Part shown: in pieces, positions 1 to 5,614 of the stretch
Layout: every line of letters begins with the position of its first letter
How positions within the stretch are numbered: the first letter of the stretch is position 1
Assembly (NCBI GenBank): GCA_947631715.1
Contig: CANRMK010000119.1
Coordinates: 1 to 7,345, forward strand
Source: an uncultured Acetatifactor sp.
Lineage (GTDB): Bacteria; Bacillota; Clostridia; Lachnospirales; Lachnospiraceae
Direction of reading: 5' to 3'
Length of the DNA stretch: 7,345 nt
Notes under the pieces: generated by a model
Database searches by the model: none
The model's input: only the letters and a program-made list of their open reading frames with translations
What the model was told of the DNA's origin: nothing
Made by a program: the position numbers and the translations under genes

Positions 1-72
1 ATCCGCTACCTTTTCGCCGATCTCACGTCCCGCAGAACCGAACTGACGTCCAATGGTGATTACTGTATTCAT
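1..72 (-). CDS. Cytidylate kinase-like family protein, N-terminal 24 codons only
   Basis: Only the first 24 codons are in the window; the gene runs off the left edge. The visible protein begins MNTVITIGRQFGSAGREIGE. This is the usual opening of the cytidylate kinase-like family of Clostridia, a P-loop nucleoside monophosphate kinase relative whose phosphate-binding loop is here GRQFGSAGREIG. The ATG at 72-70 is preceded by a purine-rich GGGGGAAAGAGAGGG stretch about 8 bases upstream, so the start is secure. The gene stands apart from rluD by about 140 bases and has its own promoter and a hairpin-forming leader, so it probably begins a new transcription unit. Family assignment follows from the N-terminal motif alone. 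The substrate is unknown: members are often annotated as cytidylate kinases, but most are untested, and many genomes also carry a canonical cmk. Confidence 0.75.
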   Translation of the reverse strand, partial: MNTVITIGRQFGSAGREIGEKVAD

Positions 73-111
73 ACAAATGCCCTCTCTTTCCCCCGATATA
101 CAGTGTTTATT

Positions 112-144
112 ATAAAAGTATTATCTGGAAATTTATACTTTTAT
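112..144 (-). repeat. Inverted repeat in the leader of the cytidylate kinase-like gene
   Basis: Perfect 10-base arms ATAAAAGTAT (112-121) and ATACTTTTAT (135-144) flank a 13-base centre. The repeat begins a few bases after the predicted transcription start (near 147), so it could be an operator for a dimeric regulator or a weak AT-rich hairpin in the 5' leader. It is not followed by a GC stem or a clean U run suited to a terminator. The arms are real in the sequence; any regulatory role is inference. Confidence 0.45.
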
Positions 145-153
145 TATAAGGTG

Positions 154-182
154 ATTATACAACATTTTGAGTTTTTAGACAA
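154..182 (-). promoter_or_regulatory. SigA-type promoter for the cytidylate kinase-like gene
   Basis: On the minus strand there is a -35 element TTGTCT (182-177), a 17-base spacer and a perfect -10 TATAAT (159-154). Transcription would start near 147, giving a 5' leader of about 75 bases. Two further TATAAT boxes lie downstream (148-143 and 114-109), but neither has a recognisable -35 at the right distance. The rluD-distal gap is strongly AT-rich compared with the flanking genes, as expected for a promoter region. Confidence 0.7.
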
Positions 183-210
183 CAGAAAAATACACGGATT
201 ACAATCTGGG

Positions 211-1119
211 TCACAATCTCTTAAGGAGCTCCTTAAAATACTCCGGCAGCGGAGCGTCCGTCTCAATGTACTCTCCCGTGGAGGGATGGCGAAAGCCCAG
301 TATCTTTGCGTGGAGCGTCTGGCCCTGAAGAGAAAAGCCGCACTTTTTGGGGCCGTAGATCTGATCCCCCAGGAGAGGATGCCCGATGGAGGCCATATGC
401 ACCCGGATCTGGTGGGTGCGCCCTGTCTCTAGGCTGCATTCGATATACGTGTGATCCCGAAAGCGCTCCAGCACACGGTAATGGGTGACGGCCTGTTTTC
501 CGCCCCTTACACCCGCCGCCATCTTTTTGCGGTCCTCGGGATTTCTGCCGATGGGCCGGTCGATAGTCCCCTGATCCTCCCTGACTGCTCCGTGGCAGAT
601 CGCATGATACCGCCTCTTGACGGAATGATCTTTTAGCTGTGCGGCAATATTTTTGTGGGCAGCGTCGTTCTTGCAGGCGATGACGGAACCGGTGGTGTCC
701 ATATCGATGCGGTGGACGATTCCCGGCCGCAGGACGCCGTTGATGCCGGACAGCTGTCCCTTGCAGTGGTACAGCAGGGCATTGACCAGGGTCCCGCTGT
801 AGTGTCCGGCCGCAGGATGCACTACCATTCCTTTGGGCTTGTTCACCACGATCACATCATCGTCCTCATAGAGAATGTCCAGGGGGATATCCTCCGGTGC
901 GATCTCGGGCTCCACCGCCTCCGGCAGCAAAAGCTGGATACGATCCCCGCACACGGTCCGGTAGCTGTCCTTTACGACGGTTCCGTTCACCGTGACCTGG
1001 CCCTGCCGGATCATTTTCTGGATATAAGAGCGCGACAAAGAATCGATCAGCGCCGCAAGGCACTTATCGATCCTCTCGTCTTCCGTTTCCTCCGATATTT
1101 CAAAACAGAATTCGTCCAT
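211..1119 (-). CDS. rluD: RluA/RluD-family 23S rRNA pseudouridine synthase
   Basis: This enzyme isomerises specific uridines in structured RNA to pseudouridine, in the RluA/RluC/RluD group that mainly modifies 23S rRNA. An N-terminal S4 RNA-binding domain covers about residues 10-65 (SRSYIQKMIRQGQVTVNG). The catalytic domain follows, with NKPKGMVVHP and the signature GIVHRIDMDTTG, whose aspartate (residue 139 from the chosen start) is the nucleophile. SLETGRTHQIRVHMASIGHP near residues 230-250 is also typical. At 302 residues the length is normal. It lies 31 bases after lspA and is probably cotranscribed with it. The start is uncertain: ATG at 1119 fits the family but has AAGGA almost touching it, and a GTG at 1137 would add six residues without a better site. 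RluD as opposed to another RluA-type paralogue is inferred from the S4 domain and the lspA neighbour. Confidence 0.88.
   Translation of the reverse strand: MDEFCFEISEETEDERIDKCLAALIDSLSRSYIQKMIRQGQVTVNGTVVKDSYRTVCGDRIQLLLPEAVEPEIAPEDIPLDILYEDDDVIVVNKPKGMVVHPAAGHYSGTLVNALLYHCKGQLSGINGVLRPGIVHRIDMDTTGSVIACKNDAAHKNIAAQLKDHSVKRRYHAICHGAVREDQGTIDRPIGRNPEDRKKMAAGVRGGKQAVTHYRVLERFRDHTYIECSLETGRTHQIRVHMASIGHPLLGDQIYGPKKCGFSLQGQTLHAKILGFRHPSTGEYIETDAPLPEYFKELLKRL
221..236. repeat. 16-bp perfect palindrome at the 3' end of rluD
   Basis: TTAAGGAGCTCCTTAA is its own reverse complement and lies in the last codons of rluD, 8 bases before the stop codon. It has no loop and no U tract, so it is not a rho-independent terminator. 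It may be a by-product of the codons for Lys-Glu-Leu-Leu-Lys. Confidence 0.5.
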
Positions 1120-1150
1120 TTCCTTACCAACCCGCACTTTTGCGTTCAGA

Positions 1151-1681
1151 TCATTTCATTTCCCGGTATTTGTTCTGTTTGAAGTTCAAAAATTCCAGAT
1201 CGCTTTCCTTATATACGAATAAGAACAGCAGGAAAAGAAGAATAGCGGAGACTACAATGCAGCAGTCCGCCACATTGAAGATCGGAAAATCGATCAGCAC
1301 AAAGGAGATAAAATCCACCACATAGTCGAGCCTCAGCCTGTCGATCATATTTCCAAGCCCGCCTGCGATCACCGCTGACAGCGCGATATGCACGATCCGG
1401 TATTTCTTTGCGTCCGGCAGCTTGAACAGGAAAAAAAGGAGCGCCGCCATGAACACAAAGCCCACGAACAGAATAAAGAACTTCTGATTCTGGAGCATGC
1501 CAAAAGCGGAACCGCGGTTTTCCAGGTACTGCAGCTCCAGCACATTTTCTATGAGCACAAAGGCCGTATTTCCTTTAAGCTTTTTGACTGCCAGATATTT
1601 TGTGTACTGATCCAGCGCCACCAGGGCTGCGGCCACAAGCAGATCCACAGCCAGCATCCATTTGCCGATCTTCTTACGCAT
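1151..1681 (-). CDS. lspA: Lipoprotein signal peptidase (signal peptidase II)
   Basis: LspA is the membrane aspartyl protease that removes the signal peptide from prolipoproteins after Lgt has added diacylglycerol to the lipobox cysteine. The 176-residue protein has four hydrophobic segments (about residues 8-26, 63-85, 95-113 and 138-157). It carries the family motifs DQYTK, ENRGSAFG, GNMIDR and FNVADC; the last two hold the catalytic aspartates (residues 114 and 139 from the chosen start). I chose the ATG at 1681 because GAGGA sits 5 bases upstream and the protein then begins with the typical short basic MRKK stretch. This start overlaps the last 8 bases of aroB, so translational coupling is likely. 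A longer in-frame version reaching into aroB has no family support. The C-terminus is long and charged (KESDLEFLNFKQNKYREMK), probably cytoplasmic. Confidence 0.95.
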   Translation of the reverse strand: MRKKIGKWMLAVDLLVAAALVALDQYTKYLAVKKLKGNTAFVLIENVLELQYLENRGSAFGMLQNQKFFILFVGFVFMAALLFFLFKLPDAKKYRIVHIALSAVIAGGLGNMIDRLRLDYVVDFISFVLIDFPIFNVADCCIVVSAILLFLLFLFVYKESDLEFLNFKQNKYREMK

Positions 1682-2783
1682 GGGCATCCTCATCGCTAAA
1701 ATAAATCTCGTTGACGGCGGCCAGGATCTCATCGTCAGTGACGGTGCGGTCGATCACGGCCTTTCCGATCTTCTTTAACAGCACGAACTTTACCTGTCCC
1801 GCCTCCATCTTCTTATCCGATTTCGTCAGGCGCAGGATTTCCTGAGGGTCGATGTTCTCCACGCTGATGGGAAGCTGAAAGGGCACGAACATATCGCGGA
1901 TCTCATAGTACTCCTCCATGGAGAGCAGTTCCCTCTTCCAGGAGACGTACGCCGCGGCAACGGCTCCCAGGGCCACGCATTCTCCGTGAAGCAGCTCAAA
2001 ATTCCGGGATTTCTCGATGGCGTGGCCAATGGTGTGGCCGAAGTTCAAAAGCGCCCTCTCGCCCTGTTCCGTCGGATCTTTCTCCACCACTGCCTTTTTT
2101 ACGCTGCAGCTTCTCAAAAGCATTTCCTGCAGCACGTCAAGATCCCTTTCACAGATCTCGTACATATTCTCAATGAGCCATTCATACAGCATAGCGTCCC
2201 GGATCAGCCCGTGCTTCATGACCTCCGCAAAGCCGGCGAAGAACTGCCTGTCATCCAGGGTGCGGAGCGCTGTCAGGTTCATGTACACCAGCCGGGGCAT
2301 TTTGAACGCGCCCACCATGTTCTTGTAGCCGTCGAAGTCCACGCCGGTCTTGCCTCCGATGCTGCTGTCAGTCTGGGCCAACAGCGTGGTAGGCACCTGG
2401 ACATAGTCTATGCCCCGCAGGAACGTGGCGGCCGCATACCCGGCCGTATCCCCCACGACCCCGCCCCCCAGGGCCAGGATCAGGTCTTTCCTGTCAAATC
2501 CCTCCCGGATCAGGAAAGTATAGATATCCTTTACCGTGTCCAGCGTCTTGTGCTCCTCGCCGTTCGGGAAGGCGTATTTCACGGCCTTGCGGCACCTGTC
2601 CTTAAGGAGGGACAGCACCTCTTCCCCATAGAGCTCGTCCACCTTGGAATCCGTGATGATGCAGATACGGCACTCCCCGAATCCCAGGGCTTCCAGCTCC
2701 GGCCACAGCCCCTCAAAGGACTGGGTGAACACAATGTCATAACAGGGCTTTTTGTTGTATAGAATCGGCAATCTCTCTGTCAT
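1674..2783 (-). CDS. aroB: 3-dehydroquinate synthase
   Basis: AroB converts DAHP to 3-dehydroquinate, the second step of the shikimate pathway to aromatic amino acids, using NAD+ and a divalent metal in the cytoplasm. The 369-residue protein is full length. The NAD-binding glycine motif GGGVVGDTAG is at residues 106-115. QVPTTLLAQTDSSIGGKTGVD follows at about 129-149. The metal ligands match the E. coli spacing exactly: Glu187 in FAEVMKHGLI, His250 in NFGHTIGHAIE and His267 in LLHGE. The ATG at 2783 has GGGAG 6 bases upstream. The gene comes just after a rho-independent terminator that follows sepF and overlaps lspA by 8 bases, so it appears to lead an aroB-lspA-rluD unit. No convincing promoter was found in the short gap, so it may depend on readthrough or on a promoter inside sepF. 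Confidence 0.96.
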   Translation of the reverse strand: MTERLPILYNKKPCYDIVFTQSFEGLWPELEALGFGECRICIITDSKVDELYGEEVLSLLKDRCRKAVKYAFPNGEEHKTLDTVKDIYTFLIREGFDRKDLILALGGGVVGDTAGYAAATFLRGIDYVQVPTTLLAQTDSSIGGKTGVDFDGYKNMVGAFKMPRLVYMNLTALRTLDDRQFFAGFAEVMKHGLIRDAMLYEWLIENMYEICERDLDVLQEMLLRSCSVKKAVVEKDPTEQGERALLNFGHTIGHAIEKSRNFELLHGECVALGAVAAAYVSWKRELLSMEEYYEIRDMFVPFQLPISVENIDPQEILRLTKSDKKMEAGQVKFVLLKKIGKAVIDRTVTDDEILAAVNEIYFSDEDAHA

Positions 2784-2800
2784 AGCACTCTCCCTGCACG

Positions 2801-2824
2801 AACAAAGAGCCCGCCCGGGGCTCT
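2801..2824 (-). terminator. Rho-independent terminator between sepF and aroB
   Basis: On the minus strand AGAGCCC (2824-2818) pairs perfectly with GGGCTCT (2812-2806) around a 5-base loop CGGGC. The stem can gain two weaker pairs at its base and is followed by TTTGTT. It begins 15 bases after the sepF stop codon and ends 17 bases before the aroB start, so it can only act on transcripts arriving from sepF. The stem is short but GC-rich; the U tract is interrupted by one G, so termination may be partial. Confidence 0.7.
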
Positions 2825-2839
2825 CTGGTGCATCTGCGA

Positions 2840-3355
2840 TCAGTTGTTGAACGGCATGTCCACCGATCCGCCGAAGATATCCTGAAAATCACCGGAGATA
2901 TCAACGCTTGCAGGCGTAATGATAAATATGTATTCCGAGATTTTCTGGAGATTTCCGCCGATGGCATAGCAGGAACCGCTCGTAAAATCAATGATCCTCT
3001 GCGCAATATCCACATCAAGCCCCTCCAGGTTCAGCACAACAGTCCGGTTGGCCAACAGCGTGTCCGTGATCTCCCGGGAATCCTTTTCGGAGGTAGGCTT
3101 CACCACACAGACCTCCATTCCCGCCGCATTCGTCATCTTTCGGGAAGACTGCTTGATGGGCGTGATCTTTCCGGCCGGAGCAGGAGAAGACTGCTTTTTC
3201 GGCGCCTCGTACTCGTCGTCCCTCTGCTTGGCGGATTTCCTGGATACGGCGGGCTCATCGTCATCCCCGTCGTCCAGATAATCGTCGTCGTAATACTCGT
3301 CGTCCTCCTCACCGTTCAACTTCATATAATTCAGAAACTTGTCCATAACACCCAT
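2840..3355 (-). CDS. sepF: Cell division protein SepF
   Basis: SepF binds FtsZ and tethers and aligns Z-ring filaments at the membrane in Gram-positive bacteria. From the ATG at 3355 the protein is 171 residues. It begins with the expected short amphipathic membrane-targeting helix (MGVMDKFLNYMKL), continues with a very acidic linker (residues 16-34, nearly all Asp, Glu and Tyr) and a charged spacer. It ends in the SepF globular domain (about 80-163: EVCVVKPTSEKDSREITDTL, then TVVLNLEGLD, then SGSCYAIGG and EYIFIITP). The start is chosen on the N-terminal motif; its ribosome binding site is poor (AAAGG lies 14 bases away), and an ATG at 3346 is a possible alternative. yggS lies upstream, the usual partner of sepF in Bacillota. 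A 26-codon frame with a strong ribosome binding site overlaps this start. A terminator follows the gene. Confidence 0.93.
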   Translation of the reverse strand: MGVMDKFLNYMKLNGEEDDEYYDDDYLDDGDDDEPAVSRKSAKQRDDEYEAPKKQSSPAPAGKITPIKQSSRKMTNAAGMEVCVVKPTSEKDSREITDTLLANRTVVLNLEGLDVDIAQRIIDFTSGSCYAIGGNLQKISEYIFIITPASVDISGDFQDIFGGSVDMPFNN

Positions 3356-3411
3356 GCTCTGATACCAAACCTTTCTGTCCGGGCACACCGCTGCTTATAC
3401 AGTGCCGGCAT
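3331..3411 (-). CDS. Possible 26-codon leader frame overlapping the sepF start
   Basis: An ATG at 3411 lies 5 bases after the yggS stop codon, with GAGGAG exactly 8 bases upstream, a far better site than that of sepF itself. The frame encodes MPALYKQRCARTERFGIRAW plus six more residues and ends with TGA at 3333-3331, 22 bases inside sepF in another frame. Its product resembles nothing I recognise. It may serve to bring ribosomes to sepF by termination and reinitiation. It may also be accidental, since the GAGGAG also encodes the last two glutamates of YggS. Confidence 0.3.
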   Translation of the reverse strand: MPALYKQRCARTERFGIRAWVLWTSF

Positions 3412-3416
3412 GTAAA

Positions 3417-4130
3417 TTACTCCTCTGTGCTGCGTCCGGCCGCCGTATAATCCCGCTCTCCGAAAATACCGGTCCCGACCCGCACATATGTGGCGCCCTC
3501 TTCAACGGCTGTGACATAATCTCCCGTCATGCCCATGGAAAGAACATTCATACTAACATTATCAATGTTTTTTGTGGCAATGTCAACAGACAATTGCTTT
3601 AATTTTCTAAAATAAGGACGGTTCTCCTCCGGGTCCTCCGTAAACGGGGCGATTGTCATAAGGCCTTTTACGCGGATACCGGGCAGCTTCGACATGGCTT
3701 CCACAAGGGCCGGCGCCTCCCGGACAGACACGCCGAATTTGCTCTCCTCCTCCGCCACATTTACCTCCACAAGAATATCTGCCGCGATCCCCTCCTTCAA
3801 AGCCTCCCGGCTGATCTCCTCCGCCAGGCGGAGCGAATCCACGCTGTGTATCAGCTCCGTCCTCCCAACGATATACTTTACCTTGTTGCGCTGCAGATGC
3901 CCGATCATGTGCCATTTGATATCGCCCGGAAGCCGGGGCATCTTCTCCGTCATCTCCTGGACCTTGTTCTCGCCGAAATGCCTTGCGCCGGCCTCATAGG
4001 CTTCCTCAAGCATGGCCACAGGGTGGGTCTTGCTGACTGCGATCAGCGTGACCTCTCCCGGGTCCCGCCCGGACCGCTCGCAGGCTTCCCTGATCCTCTG
4101 CTCCGTCTGCCTTAAATTCTCCCTGATCAA
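3417..4130 (-). CDS. yggS: YggS-family pyridoxal phosphate homeostasis protein
   Basis: This is a fold-type III, alanine-racemase-like PLP-binding protein of the YggS/YlmE/PROSC family. It has no firmly known enzymatic reaction and is implicated in keeping free PLP and amino- and keto-acid pools in balance. The PLP lysine is Lys34 in VTLIAVSKTHP. Other family marks are HFGENKVQE (51-59), KWHMIGHLQRNK (73-83), SVDSL, EVNVAEEESKFG, GLMTIAP and LSMGMTGDYVTAVEEG, with RVGTGIFGER near the end. I chose the TTG at 4130 because it gives a normal 237-residue protein and follows AAAGGAGG by 10 bases; the longer frame to 4199 only translates the end of the HlyD-like gene. The gap to that gene is 16 bases, so the two are almost certainly cotranscribed. 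The sepF neighbour matches the B. subtilis ylmE-sepF order. Confidence 0.94.
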   Translation of the reverse strand: MIRENLRQTEQRIREACERSGRDPGEVTLIAVSKTHPVAMLEEAYEAGARHFGENKVQEMTEKMPRLPGDIKWHMIGHLQRNKVKYIVGRTELIHSVDSLRLAEEISREALKEGIAADILVEVNVAEEESKFGVSVREAPALVEAMSKLPGIRVKGLMTIAPFTEDPEENRPYFRKLKQLSVDIATKNIDNVSMNVLSMGMTGDYVTAVEEGATYVRVGTGIFGERDYTAAGRSTEE

Positions 4131-4146
4131 GCTTCTTACGCCTCCT

Positions 4147-5538
4147 TTACCTTTCGTTGATGAACTGATCGTCATGGACCTTGGAAGCGTCCAGTGCAAT
4201 GTAATCGTAAACGCTCAGGCCGTATCTTGTGTTGGAATTTACGATAGCATACTCCTCGTTCTGATACAGAATATTGATCTGTTTAAAATCCGCATAGCCA
4301 CGGTTCATGTTGTACACACCGATGAGGGTGGCCCGTTTGCTCACGGTAAACGAATCCTGGCCGTCCAATTTATATAATATGTCCCCGGTGTTCAGAATAG
4401 AACTGTCCAGATAATATTCCCTGCTCTCTTCGTCAAAATTGTACAGATCCACCTCCAGGGATTCGCTGGAAATGGTGCCGTCCTCCAAATAGCACTGTCT
4501 GACGATGCCGCCCTTTCCGCTGCTCCCGCTGGGAGTGACGAATTCCTCTGGAATCAGGAAGAACTCCTTTTCCACAATGGAGGATACCGGGATCTTAAGG
4601 CCGGTCTCGTCCTCCACGATCAGCTCAATATCCAGAAAGCGGTCCGACAGGTATGTCATCATGGAGTTGGTAAAAGACAGCTGGAGGAAAGTGTTTCCGT
4701 CCGCGCCGGTCAAAAGCGTCACACTCCCCCATATCTCATACTGGTTCTTCAAAAACTTTACCAGTACATATCCCTCTTCCTGAAGCTCTGCGCCCCTCTG
4801 GGGATCCACCGGGATCACTATGGACCAGTTCTCGCTGGTGGAGAGCTTGTACACGGGATCTCCCGCCGCAGCCAGAGAGTTGCTGATAAACTGCTGCTTT
4901 TCATAATCCGGATCGTCAAAGAGCTCTGCCGTCACATCGGACGGTGCAAGGCCCTCATAACCGTCCGTCCAGTATGCAACGACGCCCGACTGCGGCGCGC
5001 CTGCATAGCTGACCACGTTCCCGGCGTCCCCGATGCTGCTCAACATGTTTGCGCTCGCAAGCTTTAAGACCATATTTTCCATGGAATACTTGAATTCATA
5101 AGTGTTCTCAAAGTGGGTGCTGTCGAAGCCGTGCACGAAATTTACGATCTCGTTCCTAAAATCCGCCATTTCGCGGCTGCTCAAGGTGTTTTCCTCCTGG
5201 CTTGCCCCGGACATCTCCTCGTTCAGGCGGCCAGTCTCGTCCACCACATACACCAGGTCGTTCTTGGCTACCCGGCCGTTTTCCCGGGCATAATAGTTCA
5301 CATACCCCGCCGTGTCGGCATAGACCACAGTCTCGTCCCGTATCACAATGCCCCGGTAGAGGTTGTCCGTGGCCAAAGATCCCTCCTGCACCTCATAGCG
5401 CATGACATGGCCCGTCTGAAAATACAGAATGACACAGACGGTCACATAGATAAATACGACGCCGAAAATGATCATGCCGATATTCAGATTCAGGGGTTTC
5501 CTGTATTTTCTGATCTTTCTGCTGCCTTTTTCCGCCAA
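4147..5538 (-). CDS. HlyD-like membrane-anchored adaptor protein
   Basis: Predicted 463-residue protein with a basic N-terminus (KGSRKIRKYRK), one membrane span at about residues 20-40 (IGMIIFGVVFIYVTVCVILYF) and a long extracytoplasmic part. Residues about 52-103 look like a lipoyl/biotinyl-type half motif (DTAGYVNYYARENGRVAKNDLVYVVD). The C-terminal third resembles the beta-barrel and membrane-proximal parts of HlyD/RND adaptors (GLKIPVSSIVEKEF; IGVYNMNRGYADFKQINILY; GLSVYDYIALDA). No ABC or RND transporter is encoded nearby, so its partner is unknown. The open frame extends to a TTG at 5628, but I place the start at TTG 5538: GGGAGG lies 6 bases upstream, and a rho-independent terminator at 5561-5592 sits inside the longer version. 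yggS follows after 16 bases. The function is not established; the resemblance to HlyD is by pattern recognition only. Confidence 0.8.
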   Translation of the reverse strand: MAEKGSRKIRKYRKPLNLNIGMIIFGVVFIYVTVCVILYFQTGHVMRYEVQEGSLATDNLYRGIVIRDETVVYADTAGYVNYYARENGRVAKNDLVYVVDETGRLNEEMSGASQEENTLSSREMADFRNEIVNFVHGFDSTHFENTYEFKYSMENMVLKLASANMLSSIGDAGNVVSYAGAPQSGVVAYWTDGYEGLAPSDVTAELFDDPDYEKQQFISNSLAAAGDPVYKLSTSENWSIVIPVDPQRGAELQEEGYVLVKFLKNQYEIWGSVTLLTGADGNTFLQLSFTNSMMTYLSDRFLDIELIVEDETGLKIPVSSIVEKEFFLIPEEFVTPSGSSGKGGIVRQCYLEDGTISSESLEVDLYNFDEESREYYLDSSILNTGDILYKLDGQDSFTVSKRATLIGVYNMNRGYADFKQINILYQNEEYAIVNSNTRYGLSVYDYIALDASKVHDDQFINER

Positions 5539-5544
5539 CGGCTG

Positions 5545-5550
5545 CCTCCC
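5545..5550 (-). promoter_or_regulatory. Ribosome binding site that decides the HlyD-like start
   Basis: GGGAGG on the minus strand, followed by a 6-base spacer and the TTG at 5538-5536. The alternative TTG at 5628 has no comparable site upstream. Confidence 0.65.
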
Positions 5551-5560
5551 TGCATTCTCC

Positions 5561-5592
5561 AAAGAAAAGCCCCGGCTGTGATCCGAGGCTTT
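5561..5592 (-). terminator. Rho-independent terminator after the P-loop gene
   Basis: On the minus strand AAAGCCTCGG (5592-5583) pairs with CCGGGGCTTT (5575-5566) through ten pairs, one of them G-U, around a 7-base loop ATCACAG. It is followed by TCTTT, so the 3' side reads CTTTTCTTT. It starts 22 bases after the stop codon of the 139-residue P-loop gene and ends 22 bases before the TTG start of the HlyD-like gene. No good promoter lies between it and that start, so the downstream cluster may be fed by readthrough. Confidence 0.78.
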
Positions 5593-5614
5593 CAAAAGCG
5601 TTTCTATCTGTTCC

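Noticed and set aside
138..210. Possible terminator after rluD
   Set aside because: No GC-rich stem with a U tract was found between the rluD stop codon and the next promoter.
655..1182. 175-codon open frame on the plus strand opposite rluD
   Set aside because: Antisense to the conserved pseudouridine synthase domain, with no ribosome binding site or family motif seen.
1682..1732. Longer LspA start at 1732
   Set aside because: It would overlap aroB by about 60 bases; ATG 1681 has a good ribosome binding site and gives the usual basic N-terminus.
1986..2762. 258-codon open frame on the plus strand opposite aroB
   Set aside because: It is fully antisense to a well-supported aroB, has no recognisable family motif and looks like the mirror of GC-biased codons.
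2862..2891. Promoter-like TTGATA with a 17-base spacer and GATATC in the 3' end of sepF, as a promoter for aroB
   Set aside because: The -10 matches the consensus at only three of six positions, too weak to report as a feature.
3356..3388. Longer SepF start at GTG 3388
   Set aside because: No ribosome binding site upstream, and the extension precedes the usual N-terminal membrane-targeting helix of the family.
3555..3574. Hairpin AACATT-ATC-AATGTT followed by a T run on the plus strand, inside yggS
   Set aside because: The stem is six mostly A-T pairs with a 3-base loop and no plus-strand gene precedes it, so a terminator role is not supported.
4131..4199. Longer YggS start at ATG 4199
   Set aside because: The extra 23 residues only translate the end of the HlyD-like gene in another frame, while TTG 4130 has AGGAGG upstream and gives the normal length.
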